Assembly (NCBI GenBank): GCA_004794655.1
Contig: SMMW01000601.1
Span: 558,001 to 622,000 of the forward strand
Source of the DNA: Marisa cornuarietis
Lineage: Eukaryota > Mollusca > Gastropoda > Architaenioglossa > Ampullariidae
DNA length: 64,000 bases
Direction: 5' to 3'
In this document: one piece after another, positions 38,326 through 49,639 of the stretch
Layout of the letters: the number at the start of each line of letters is the position of its first letter
How positions within the stretch are numbered: the stretch's first letter is position 1
The notes under the pieces: model-generated
What the model saw: the letters and a program-made list of their open reading frames with translations, nothing else
Database searches by the model: none
Told to the model about the DNA's origin: nothing
Made by a program: the position numbers and the translations under genes

Positions 38326-38663
38326 GTCGTCGTCGTCATCATCATCGATGGCAACTACACGTGTTTTTGAATTAATACTAGATTGAAATCAATACTATTT
38401 GATCATCATTATCAATTCTTGCTTGAACACATGTTCAAACCTGTAAAATAGATGAAGACGAAGACAATTGCCGCTGCAATGAGGAGGAACAAGAGTGACA
38501 ACCACAGCGTCAGGCAACAGCAGACTCGTCGACGGCGGCGACGAATTACCTGTCTTGGGTCGTCTCCATTGGTCCCCTTTGCGGGACTCTCGACGACCTC
38601 CTTGTGTACCTTGAAAACAACGATATTCACTGCTTTACAAAGCAGGGAAATGTCATGACTCAT
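31788..38663 (-). CDS. Putative small type II membrane protein with a Cys-rich ectodomain (two exons)
   Basis: Exon 1 is 38,663-38,441 and exon 2 is 32,167-31,788. The donor (TTTACAG/GTTTGA) leaves one base and the strong acceptor (TTTTTTTTCAG) supplies two, so the phases fit. The product is about 200 aa. The N-terminal part is polar and has an RRRRRR cluster (41-46) directly before a membrane segment (about 50-73, beginning CLTLWLSLLFLL), predicting a cytoplasmic N-terminus. The remainder is extracellular: about 11 cysteines, sequons NGS, NKT and NDT, a proline/cysteine-rich stretch and a hydrophobic C-terminus (YQVLLVVLGCLLATIF). The layout recalls ITM2/BRICHOS-type proteins, but I see no clear BRICHOS domain and do not assign a family. 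The exon pairing is inferred, and exon 1 may begin at an acceptor near 38,610 rather than at this ATG. The 6.3 kb intron is filled by the LINE. Confidence 0.45.
34034..35494 (+). mobile_element. Solo LTR inserted in the LINE
   Basis: The 1,461-bp segment starts TGTCATGAACC and ends ATCGTCACA (TG...CA), and is flanked by the 5-bp target duplication CAGTC (34,029-34,033 and 35,495-35,499). Removing it restores the LINE frame across NVQSVCNK, so the boundaries are precise. There is no gag/pol coding sequence inside, so this is a solo LTR left by recombination. Orientation is arbitrary. A diverged piece of the same LTR lies at 59,161-59,217. Confidence 0.85.
34237..34482 (-). mobile_element. tRNA-derived SINE, family B, inside the solo LTR
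   Basis: Read on the minus strand: GGCGCAACAGTGTCGCG (A-box region), GGTTCAATTCCC (B box, 34,422-34,433), a central ATGGGTACCTGACTC block, and an end in repeated CTTTAC units (GGTAAA on the + strand). This is a typical tRNA-related SINE with a simple-repeat tail. The central block is shared with 56,050-56,290. Confidence 0.65.
38254..38348. repeat. (ATC)n microsatellite, LINE 3' tail
   Basis: About 23 ATC units pass into GTC units and back. It begins exactly at the end of the LINE 3' UTR, so it is most simply the expanded 3' repeat tail of the retrotransposon. Confidence 0.9.
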
Positions 38664-38796
38664 GACAATGATTTGAAATGTACAGATAGAAGCAAAAACA
38701 CTGCATGAATAATATGAAGAAACTTAGATCAAGATTTTAGACTTCAAAAACGGTTATCGTGTTTGAATATGCTGTCGTGCACACATTTTCTCATAG

Positions 38797-39415
38797 GTGT
38801 GTAAGGGCGGTCCGATGGCGCACAGCAAGGCGTGTGGTAGGTGTTCCAAAGGAAGGACTTACGGTGCCTCATCAGAAGATTGTTTAGGGTCTTGCAGTGC
38901 TGGATGTCAGCCGCCATCCTGGATTAAACTATGTACAACTGGTACGTACGGTGCAGGCTACAAGGAAACGTGCGGCAACTGTACATAAAATAGTCCGTGT
39001 AATCTCTCTACTGTGATAAAGAATGTGCTGCAGGACACAAGCTACTCTAGTGTAAAGCATGGTCCCAACTGTAGCAGCACGTGCGGCAACTGCTCTGATA
39101 GAACAACACGCGCCATTGTAACAGAAAAATGTCCAATCGACTGCATGCTGCATATCAGGTAAGGTACTGTAATGACTCTTGCAGAGCTGGTACCACGGCA
39201 TGAGTTGCAACAACACATACGGCACCTGCACAGAACACAGTCTGTGTAACATCGATGGCAGTGTGAGACATGGTGTGCTGCAGGATAACAGTTATACTCT
39301 TCTGTAAAGAAGCTTGCTATACGGGTTCGTTTGGCCTCGACTGTGATCAGACATGTGACAGCTGCTCAGAGGGAATAACGTGCAACGTCGTATCAGGAGA
39401 CTGTCCACAGGGCTG
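38797..39415 (+). pseudogene. Decayed EGF-repeat (MEGF/SREC-like) gene fragment
   Basis: Several cysteine-rich segments fit the pattern C..G.YG..C..TCGNC...TC...TG.CP..C of multiple-EGF scavenger receptors: GTYGAGYKETCGNC, GPNCSSTCGNCSDRTT, VTEKCPIDC, GLDCDQTCDSCSEGITC and VVSGDCPQG. They are broken by in-frame stops (after GNCT, after MLHIR, after SYTLL, after CPQG) and by frame changes, so the fragment cannot encode an intact receptor. An acceptor-like TTTCTCATAG precedes the first segment. In the family these proteins are cell-surface receptors for debris and ligands. Whether an intact paralogue exists lies outside the window. Confidence 0.6.
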
Positions 39416-39439
39416 AAATCTGGATATCAAGGAGTTTTC

Positions 39440-39680
39440 TCTAGACCGTGCTGTAAAAATGTATTTATTTTTGTGAAGCGCCTTGAGCTTGCCCTTAGGG
39501 TAAGGATAAGAGAACTTTATTATTAAAGGTTGGTTGTCATGGGTTCAGCTGTCGTCTCGGGCACGCTGTTCTTTCTCTGCATGTGGCATCTGTTTACAAG
39601 CCTGGCTGCCTTGCCGTGATATGACCATACTTGCCTTCTCGGCGTAAAACACCGATTCCCTTTCCCCACCCTCATAGGTG
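39440..39680 (+). mobile_element. Retroelement 3' tail followed by SINE family A, copy 3
   Basis: At 39,455-39,530, TGAAGCGCCTTGAGCTTGCC and an ACTTTATTATTA end resemble a retroelement 3' terminus. Directly after it, 39,520-39,680 matches SINE family A from the B box (GGGTTCAGCTG at 39,541) through CCTTGCCGTGATATGACC to GGCGTAAAACACCG. The A-box head is missing, so the SINE copy is 5'-truncated. Confidence 0.55.
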
Positions 39681-40639
39681 TGTAAGCAGGCCAGTACCTT
39701 CGTGGACATTGACGGACCGCAACAACAGCAAAAGTATCCTTCATGTCTGTTTTTCTTTCTGCTTTTCAAAGGGGCCTGCAAGCCAAAAGACGTCAGAGTT
39801 TGACTGAAAACATTTTGTGTCCATAACCATCAGAGACAAGTAGATTAATATAAATATGACTAAATATAACCACATCAGGCGTGTAAAATCAACAACTGTC
39901 AGTCAGTATCAGGATAAACTGCTTAGTCGAGAACAGTTGAAGCTGTGAACAACTGTTAAGTGTATTGTGTCGTAGTTCAGGCCAGCATCAATGAGAGCAC
40001 TGAATGCAGTGTTTAGTACATAATGTAAAGCTGTGATTCTTCACTATAAAAGCATGCTTTATTATTAATAATAAATTCTTTTCTGTTCTCATTTAACTAG
40101 TACAAACTCCTCATTTACCCTGCCTTGCAATCAATGGTCTTGTGAATGTGGTTTTGCACTGACCGGCTAAGGCTTGTATAACATTTAACCCGAATGTCAA
40201 TCTTGCCGGCTCTACTGTCTCGAAAAAGTTGAATCGTTTTCTTAAAAAAATATGTATGCACTTTGGCGGAGTCGTAATGCGATGTTAAAGGGATAAAATG
40301 GCCGTGTGGCAAAGACACGAGGTTCACTCGACACGTAGCCATGTTTGTCTCAGACCGGGACGCGTGCACGATGGGCGGGGCAAGTGCGGGGTTACTTGCG
40401 GTTATTATGTATGTATGTGTCACGTAGGGGACAGCATGAAAAATAATTAAAGGAGTGTCTGTGCTTTAGTTGCAGAAGATTTTATAAACATGGTGTATAT
40501 CTAAGACTTCCTAAATGAATCATACACAAACGCAGTTTGAAAAGAGCGACACGAGAACTCGCCCGAAGCCACGTGTAGCACAGGTTGGAGGAATGTCTGG
40601 TGTGATTCGAGACAGAGGCAAGGTACTGTCGCAAGAGGC

Positions 40640-40813
40640 CTCGACTTCAAAAACTCTTTTAGGCAAAAACTCCTCCTGCACTGGACCCAGCCTGCTACCA
40701 TATCTGAGCTGGGTAGTTCGGGTAGCCGAAGACTGCGTTTTGAAAACCCGGTATTCATGGACATGGACGGTATTTTATCCAAGGTGTCCTCTTCTGATAA
40801 CACTTTCCCACCT
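40640..40813 (-). CDS. Candidate coding exon, unidentified
   Basis: On the minus strand an acceptor-like TTTACCTTAG precedes an open frame beginning GKVLSEEDTLDKIPSMSMN and continuing with RLPELPSSDMVAGW. The residue mix is protein-like and polar. It could be downstream of the exon at 41,127-41,350, but the phases (0 out, 1 in) do not fit directly, so at least one more exon or a different junction would be needed. No family recognised. Confidence 0.2.
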
Positions 40814-41126
40814 AAGGTAAACTTGACGGAGACCGACTTAGTTCAACTGAAGCAAACACTGAATTTTTCTCTACCCTAAAAAATAGATAAAATAGTAACT
40901 TAACCAGCTGATTCCTAACCCACGTCAGGACAATACAAACCCAGATCTACAAATCTGGAATGGCAGATCTACAAATCTAATAGGGTACATATATGACCCC
41001 AAAACCAAAACAAATATACCGAACCTGATCTTTTTATCCATCTAATGACGCTATATGACACCCCTTAAAAAAAGGGAAAAAACCCCAAACTCCCCCCAAA
41101 AAGACGTAATAAAAATAGCAAGCCCC

Positions 41127-41350
41127 ACCTTTCGGTCCATCTCCTTTCGCCATTTTTCGTAATCTTCTCTAGCGGAAAGTTTAGGTTGCCATTCGTGGTT
41201 TAGAGGCGCAACTCTTCTTGGGGACTTGATGCCCCACCCCCATTCTGGTCCCTCGCCAGTACTGGAACTGTCTGCTTCTGTGTCCACCGGCTTCCGGAAA
41301 TAACTTTTAGGCCATTCAAGCGCCCCGCTTGATATAGGCATCCTTGAGGC
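41127..41350 (-). CDS. Candidate first coding exon, unidentified
   Basis: ATG in context CAAGGATGCC opens a minus-strand frame (MPISSGALEWPKSYFRKP, EWGWGIKSPRRVAPLNHEW, ending REDYEKWRKEMDRK) that reaches a donor-like CGAAAG/GTGGGG. The composition, with many Trp, Lys and Glu and a charged end likely to be helical, is unlike the AT-driven ORFs around it. No family recognised. Confidence 0.3.
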
Positions 41351-41499
41351 GCTAGTACATACATACATAATATGCATAAACATACACACCTACCTATATA
41401 AACACGTAGGATAAACATACATTATGTACCTACGTTTCCCTCACCCCTGAACACATAAACAAACACAGTGGTTACCTTCAGCACTGCATCGCGCCAGTG

Positions 41500-42590
41500 C
41501 ATTAGGTCACACTAGCTTAAAGAAGGATGAACTAATGGATAATGGATGTGAATGTTTTTGAAAGAGTTTTTAATTCGTTATAAAATATTTATCACCGAAA
41601 GCTGAATACAACATGCTGTTCTGTTCGTATTATACACGCCTCACAAAAATAGACTTGCTCATTGGGCAACATTTCATTAGCACTCGTCAGTACTTAAAAC
41701 TATGTGAAACACTCTTCACTGTTTATTTCACTTTATTTTACAGGTTAAATTTAGGTTAACAAAATATTTTAAAAAGATTCACAACAAACTTGTGGCAGCA
41801 GCCTGCACCACTAATTTTCCGGCAGCTTCTAGCTTTATGTCATGTTTGACTCGAGTTTGCGTTTAATGAAAAGAAAGAAAGAACAGAAAGCCGAATGCAA
41901 GGAAAATTGGGAAAGATGGACAGATACAAGAGGGAGATGAGAAAGAAAAAGAGACGGGGAAGTTAAAGAAAGCTGACATTTTGAAGGTAAATCTCGTCGG
42001 ACGCTAAAGAGGAAAATAAGGAAAGATATTAAATATGTGTGAAGGATGTAGCTATGCTACAAGGAGTTGGCAGTCACAACGCAGGAACTGTTCATGGTTT
42101 GTACACAACTCAGCGGGGAGGCAGACGCCATTACAACGAGAACACTGGTCTTAATGTAAGAGGGTGAAAATTCCGTCTTAATGAGATTTGTTTTATAACT
42201 GTAATATTTGTCAAGATAACTTTAATATGGTAAATAAAACTGACATTTTGGACCATTCTGTGATGATATAGTCTTAATGTTTACTTGCAGAATCGGGCAA
42301 GCGACGGCCGCAATGAGCGTATTTATCTTGTACTTGGATAAAACTGTTTAAATGTTACACAAATTTGTGTTCACTTCTGTTTGTGTGTCCAAAGAAACAA
42401 GACATCAATTCAGAAGTTAGAAAATAGTGTTGCTTAAAACAAAAGAAATTTCACAGTTAATGAACGTCTGAATCTACACTGACTATAGTTATGAAATTTT
42501 CTTATGGTTGTGCGAGTACTTTGATCCATGCAGTAGAAAACAAGAGAGAGAGAGAGAGAGAGAGAGACATAAAACAGGGCGAAAGAGTGA
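41500..42590. other. Non-coding stretch
   Basis: No supported gene, RNA or mobile element beyond short GA tracts. Confidence 0.5.
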
Positions 42591-42599
42591 GCGAGAGAG

Positions 42600-42772
42600 A
42601 AGAGAGAATTTGAATGTCTTTATTGACTAGTCCATGGGCCCATAAGGGAGGAGCATAAAAATATTGTCAAAAGTGTATACACATAAGTTTACAGTATTGA
42701 CATTATCAAAAGAAAAGCAAATTTTTCACAAAAAGTGTCCTTTTTACAATCACAGAAGATAAAAAAAACAAC

Positions 42773-42830
<58 letters not shown>

Positions 42831-43230
42831 GAGGGAGCTTGCATATACATACACACTCTATTTTAGGGAGTTATCTCTTCGGTCCAATGCTTTGAAAACA
42901 AATGCAGCTAAAGGATTAGAGCTATTTTAGTGTCTGAAGTTATAAAATGGAATCTGAATAAATAAGGCATGTTATAATCGTTTGGGGGAATGTAGCATTC
43001 TCGCAAATTAGAATGTTTTAGGCAGATGAAGAGGATGTGTATTTCGGTCTCTTTAGATTGGCAGAAAGGGCACTTAGGAGGGAGGGGAGAGAAAGGGAAT
43101 ATGAGGAATGAAGAGAAATAACGAGGGTTTGGGTGTTTTGGTAAACGCGCATTATTTTCAAAGGGAAACTGTACCGTTAAATACAACATAGCTACACTAT
43201 CTGAAAAGAGAGAATCAACTGACATTGATT
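42600..43230 (-). mobile_element. 3' end of an I/Nimb-like LINE
   Basis: The minus-strand ORF carries a C-terminal zinc-finger-like segment CPFCQSKETEIHILFIC followed by LKHSNLRECYIPP. This matches the CPxC...E.H.L..C...LR..YIP pattern at the C-terminus of I/Nimb-type reverse transcriptase proteins. The rest of the element is absent, so this is a 5'-truncated insertion. Its 3' UTR contains GACTAGTCAATAAAGACATT at its end (minus strand) and an internal AC microsatellite. Confidence 0.6.
42774..42827. repeat. (AC)n microsatellite
   Basis: About 26 dinucleotide units in the LINE fragment's 3' portion. Confidence 0.95.
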
Positions 43231-44431
43231 CTAAACTCCACTTTCAAAAATTATAATATAATTATATTATAATTGTAATACATACCTTGTTATTTTCCTC
43301 AACAAAAGCCAGAGCACTTTAGTGTATAGTGTAACCCACTGCCGTGGAGCAAAATTACCTGGCTGAGGAACGGTCTGTACTACCTTTCTTGACTGCCGAG
43401 ATCCTGGAACGAAGAATCCTTGGGCAGGTGGCGGATTCTTTCCCTTCTATAGGCTGCTACTTGGCCCAAAGATGTTTGAGACTTCAAAGTTCCATTTTCG
43501 TCCCCGAGGTGCAGCGCTTTTAAGTTAAATTTTTTATGCAAAACCTTTTTACTCGCTGCTTAACACAAAGATCATTAATCCGACATTTTTTCCTCGTAAA
43601 ACCTTACTTGTAAAATCCAACGGGTCAGGTCGATACCCGGATCATGTAGCCAGCGGCAGCATTCCTGTGCAGAAGACGTTTATCAAGCAATGCATTTGCT
43701 TACACAAATGTATCTTGGCAGTCATGATAAGAACGAGAAAAGCACAAGACTCGTTTATTTGAAGTTGACAGCACACCTTTGCAAGTAACAGCATAACCCG
43801 AGGTCGTTGTTAGGTCTCCGCCAAGATATGGGCGACCGTCCCGTCCTAGAGGCTATCTACTCGCCACACAATGAAGTCAGCTGTGCTCCACACATTATTA
43901 AGCACACGAGTGGGCTTTTTAGCAGCGCATTTTGTTGTATTTTCGCCAGCCATTTTAAATATCAATTTGGAATCTGATTGCTGTCCGTCGGTTATCCCAC
44001 TCTGTGATTGATCAGCGAACAATCGGTGTGCTAGGGTACAGGAGACTGTTGCGAACTGAAGCAAGGTGGGTAAAATAAAGTGACTTATACCTGCATTGGC
44101 TTGGTATGGAGCTTGCATCATGTGAGACATCGCTTACTGTTTATTTTTCTATATTTTACATGTTAATTATTTGAATTATGATTTACTTTCGATATGGATT
44201 CAATCGTGGTTCACATGACAGCATTTTAAGTATTAAGGACCGCACCGTTTTTTTCTTGATGTATGTTCTATAAAGGAAAATGTCCTCCGTATTTTGATGA
44301 TATTTTGCAGGAAAATTTTATTTATGAGTTATGAATTTGTTGTAGATTCACAGAGATACGAGTAACAATAAAGAGGCATGAAATCTTTCTTACAGGTTGT
44401 TGTCCAGCGTGCGCGTCGCCCCCCCTCCCCA

Positions 44432-44434
<3 letters not shown>

Positions 44435-44485
<51 letters not shown>
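44435..44485. repeat. (AC)n microsatellite
   Basis: About 25 dinucleotide units. Confidence 0.95.
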
Positions 44486-44487
<2 letters not shown>

Positions 44488-45668
44488 CAGTCTCCGGAAC
44501 ATACATCCAAGTTAAACATTTTGAAAGTCACAGGAGAAAAAAGTAGAAGAAACTAGTAAGAGAGGAATGTTGGAAAAGACAGGAGTGAGAGAGAGAGAGA
44601 GACACACACATTCATATGCACATTATATATATATAGAGAGAGGAAGGGACAAAAATGAAGATGAGAATACCAGCGTTTAATAAACAAGACACACCGGACA
44701 ACAAAGGGAGGAAAGCCTCTCGCTGGTTTAATAAAGAGACATACACAACTCTTACAGTAATTTACATGTTTTTATTACAAAATTTTACAGGATTAGTTTT
44801 GCATGGCCATCTACATGTGCGGGAGAGAAAATGACAGGGCAGGTGTTTGTCTAGCTCGCTTATGCACACGGTTTGTTGGCGGAAAGTCTACACTGATGAC
44901 GAGAACAAGAAATCTGATGACAAAACACGAAATCTGATGACATCCTATAGGATCTATGAGGCATGGATTCTGGTGACGTGCTGAGTCGTTGTCGAAATAC
45001 AATACTACGGTACCGCCGAGGAGGATGAGAGACTCTATTTCGGCAGTTTAAACGAACAGAAGGAAGAGACGGACAAAAAGATGGGACTAGGGGAGGGAGG
45101 CGATACTTAAGTACCCTAATCTCTTCATTGAACTTGCTGATTTATTACATGTTGGAATCAGTGACACGCATGCACAATAAAAACAGACTTTCAAACAGAG
45201 CATTTCGCACAGCTTGAGGCGTTTAATACGAAGGATGCTTCAGAAATACTTCGTATAAAGTTTTATTTATTTATTTATTTATTGTCTCGGCATAGTGTTG
45301 AGAAAAGTACTTCATTGCCGTTGGCTTGAAGTATTCGAATGTCCACGGAGCTAAACAAGAGAGTATGAGACAAACACGAAGTCAAGCAAACAAACAGCGG
45401 GATTAACAGCAGCATGGAAATTAAAGCTCAACGAAAGAACAGCTCAGCAAAGATTGCCGCAACATCAATTTTGCTGCAGAAAGCTGTGTCCTTACTCCCA
45501 GAGGACATTTCACAGAGCAGTTGTTACTGGAAATAAACTGGCGCAGAACATACAGTAAACAGGTAGAAATGCTTTTTGTTTTGTGGTGGACATCATCCGA
45601 GATGCTGGACTATGTGCGCTTCTCCGGGAAGGTTGCAGAAGCCGCCGAGTGGAAAAACATCTCTGTTG

Positions 45669-45712
<44 letters not shown>
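45669..45712. repeat. Compound (GT)n-(GA)n microsatellite
   Basis: GT units pass directly into GA units. Confidence 0.95.
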
Positions 45713-47732
45713 AGGCAAAGTGGAGGAGTCTGAGATAAGGGCTGACTTAAAACAAAAGTCAGATAGAAAACAGATAAAATGACATCATTGTAGTTCGAGA
45801 TTAGGAGGTAGGCTGCACCTTTTATGACAGGCGTATCTGCAGTTTTATTGACTCTCCTACTTTGTGTGTCGCTCACGTTGTGTTCCTTCTGTTTGCACCC
45901 ATGCAGTCGAAAACGAGCGACTCCTCTGTCTAGGTACTCGGATTGTAGCTACGTTAATGGTATGTTAGTGTGAGGGAGTAGCATGATGATACTCCCTTGT
46001 TCTTAAAGAAGGTAGTTGGGTCTACCTCTGGGATTTCCCCAGACATCTTCCTTTCCTGTCCTCTACCATTCTGCCACGTATCATTGTCTTCTTCATCGTG
46101 TAGTTGGGCGACAGTAGCTACTAATCATGCCAGGTAGGCGTTAGCTGCAACTGAATGTCCCCACGGTTTTCTTAAACGTACCAGCGACTGGCAACTGGGA
46201 TATAGAACGCTTCCTATTACAGAGACCCAAGAGCAGTAGTGGTCAGATGTATAAATAGTTATTCTTTGATCCAAACAGGTGGTAGGTTTGGTATCAACAA
46301 CACTCCAGGCGGCAAGCTGAGGATAACGTCAAAATGACGTCTTGGTGGAAGTTGGAAGAGGAGATTCTAGTCACCTATGCCAGCCATGACCGATCGACCA
46401 ACAGAGCCGAACACCAGCGCAGTCCAGCGGCTAGCTTAGTCACCACGAGTTCTGCGCATGTCCACTCAGCTGGGAAAAGCATGCCCTCGGTGAAATGTAG
46501 AAAACTACATCGCAACGCATTGGGTGAGTGACTGGGAGGGAAATCTGTATCTTTCAATCACCGGGAAACTGAAACAACCACGCCAAAAACAAAAAATCTT
46601 TGTGTTCCTAACTTATATCATACTGCCTCCAGCTTTTTATGTTTCGTATTTTCCAAAGAACTGGAGTGAAAAGTTAAAATACTCTGTCTGAAATGCATGG
46701 GAACTCATGTTTTGACAGATTCCTGCTCCTTGAAAAGTACAGAGAATATTGCAGCACTACGTCTGTTGCCGGAGTTTCACGGGAATAACATCCTGATCAA
46801 ATTATGATTCCAGTAACACCAAAAGAAGGTATAAACCCATTATACAGAAAACAGAAGGAAATAAAGAAAAAAACAAACAAAGAGGAAAAGCAGAACAGGA
46901 GAGGAAGTTTGCATCTCTTTCCATGTTGTTCTACTTTCATTACTGCCATTTTTGTCAGCACAGTTCTTACAGCAACGTTCGCACCCAGTTCCAATTTGGG
47001 ACACACGTAGATCTGGAACAACTGGCAACATCCACATCAACCTCTGGTCGAACGTGCACTTTTTACCAGGGAAGCCCCCACCCCTTTCGTATCCACCTTC
47101 TAGAACAGCAGACGACAGATGGCTCGAAAACCTTCGCCCATCTGTCTCTCACCCACTAATCTAGGAACGGTAAGGCGACGTTTCTACAGTTTTGCTATTT
47201 TGCTGCGGAGCAAACAGATCACACGATGCGCTAAGAGTTCATTTGGGCAAATAGGGAAAGAGCATGTGACAGTCATGTGACCGAAGTGGAGATTGCAGGC
47301 GGCAGCAAAGTGGTGGCCACTTAACGCTGAAGTTGAAGGGACATGACATTATCTATCCAAAAATCATGCCGACATTTTTGTGCGTTTCGACATTAGAACC
47401 TGAGACATGAAGGAAAAAAAAAAAAAAAAAAGAAAGTCAACGGACTGACAGACCAGACCAAGAAAGCAAACGTTTGAAGACGTGTTGGTTAAGCGACACG
47501 CAACCCGAGTGACATAAGTATTGTTATGAGCATTGGTCAGAAATGTCAGCTGTTCACTGCGAAACGTGGAAGTGATCGGATTACAAAACAGTTGAAAGAG
47601 GTTTATGTCATGCACGAGAAGTTAAATGGTACTCTCAAAGACTGTTTCGACTTTCAAAGAAATACTTTTTAGTGAGCGGTTAAACCACATGTGGATGTGC
47701 CTGTGGGTAAATGTTCTCACTTCTTTCTCGCC

Positions 47733-47740
<8 letters not shown>

Positions 47741-47790
<50 letters not shown>
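47741..47790. repeat. (GT)n microsatellite
   Basis: 25 uninterrupted units. Confidence 0.95.
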
Positions 47791-47793
<3 letters not shown>

Positions 47794-49639
47794 ACTTCGG
47801 GGATTTATCACTTTCATTTTCCATTGCTTTAATGCCTCCTTCACCGTAAAGTTTCAAGGGAATTCTTAAAGGGAAAACACACAACAGCATTTAAAATCTA
47901 GTCTAGATGTTATTTTCAGCCAGCTGAGTTTTTTTTAAGAAATGAATTCGACCGGGTCAGCAGCTAATCTCAGGCATATTGAATGGCGAGCAACATGGCG
48001 ATTGATTCAAACATTAAGATTATCAAATGAGATGAAAATCGATATGGGACGAGAGTTTGTCGTGCACAAAACTAAAAGATCACTGAAACACCTCTTATAA
48101 CTATCAAATGCTTTTAATGTTGTCAGTCTCCATGATACTGATAAATGAAATGATTGATGAATATCAGACTGGTAGGAAATGCCGTAACAATTATGTCAAA
48201 TCACTTAGTTATACTGCACGAAGTACGAGAAAAAAAGTAGTAAACAAAAGTTTTGCTTGTCGTACTCTCCGGGGCCGGATTTCGTATCGATCCTGCAACT
48301 TACTTATGCTACGGGCCCCAGCTGTTACACGCCTATGGCGGGCACACACGTTACAGAACATAGACCAGGTTATCGGCGGGATAGTTATACTAGTCGGTTA
48401 CAGTATCGACACGAACTTCAGCCCCGACGAAAGAGTATGACTACTCTAGTAAAAGAGCTGATGTGGTTGATGATAAATATGCTGACAGTGATGTCGAAGA
48501 TGAAGACGATAATTAACAATAGCAGTAGTAGTTACCAATGCAAATGGCCTTCACACATAATGTAAAATTCACTGATAGGTGAATGTTCTGAAGACTCAAT
48601 GGCTAGTCATACTCCTATGACCATTAAACATAATCAGTGAAAAAACAATGAGAACGTTTCTGCAGTTTCTTTCCTCTTAGATACATTTCAGTGCTAGAAT
48701 TGCGAAAATCTAACAAACTAAAACACGCCTATTTTAGGCTATCGTCCTTTCTATTTTAGCCAGGTCTGCCTTGAAAAACACTTGCCTAGGATGTACCCAG
48801 GTTTTCAACAGCACCGCCCACTGTGGACAAAGAAGAGTTTTAACAGAAGTCCCTAAATGTGGATCTCACACCTTCTAGGGTAATTAATAACTGTGGATAT
48901 GTCACATTTTGAACAGCTTTCGTGACACTGTTATGTCGTGGAGATGTAACATTCCGAACAGACTTCTCTGTAGGTGCTGAACAGCAGTCCGTGTCACCAA
49001 GCACTAGTCACGCTGTGGTTTACAACCCAGTTAACGAGGAACATAAATCAGAAACAAACATCAGTGCCAAACAAAACGAAATCAAAAGTATTCAACATTT
49101 CATACTCAGTACGAAAGAAGAAAAAAGAAGTAGGAGGAAAAAAAAGGGTATGCAACAGATGTGTATTGTATGAAGCGCCTTCCTCAGTTACTGTGAAAGA
49201 TAAAGGGGCTGAGCTCACAAAGAATAATTATGAGTTTTATGACACACAGCTACTGCTACTCACGTTTCAAGATGGCCGTTACACGAGTTAATGAGTATAA
49301 GCTTTAGCCACAAGCGTGTATTTCTGTCTCGGTTCAAAGCAGTTAACACACTGAAAGAGATGCTGTTAAAAGGTCCTCCATCAAACAGACACAGACGAAG
49401 AAACGATGTTATGCTAGACATATACTGAGTTTCGAAATTATTTCGACTGTAACATATTACTCGCTTGTCATTTGAGAAACATAGATCCAATGAATGAAAA
49501 GAAAAAGTTTACTCTTTGTACAGCAACAGCGAGGAATCTGGCAAACTCACAGGGAGAAAGCACTTTTTTTTTTTTGTTAATGAGAATCCCAGTCGTCTGA
49601 ACATATCGGCACTTTTGTAGTGTAGACTCAAGTGTCCTC

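Larger units (their letters stand above)
33300..38348 (+). mobile_element. CR1/L2-like non-LTR retrotransposon (LINE), disrupted, copy 1
   Basis: The left boundary is uncertain (anywhere from 33,020 to 33,400). A basic stretch (RIRIRRYRPGRRKQR, near 33,590) may be ORF1-like. Endonuclease sequence starts at HLNVQSVC (about 34,010), is split by the solo LTR and resumes at 35,500 (ILGDVNFHFNRPQD, THKLGHILD). A long open stretch (36,347-37,603) holds reverse transcriptase: [43 protein letters not shown] and FADDTHIL. The segment between NVQSVCNK and ITARLTF is too short for a full endonuclease, so part is deleted. A frameshift sits near 35,840. The 3' UTR ends in (ATC)n. The copy is inactive. It lies antisense in the intron of the membrane-protein gene. 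Confidence 0.88.
43260..49600. other. Intergenic, repeat-punctuated
   Basis: No supported gene. It contains AC arrays (44,435-44,485), a (GT)n(GA)n array (45,669-45,712), a (GT)n array (47,741-47,790), AT and GA tracts, and many short chance ORFs. Confidence 0.5.

Noticed and set aside
38073..38375. Poly-Met and poly-His ORFs at the (ATC)n array
   Set aside because: Microsatellite translation at the LINE tail.
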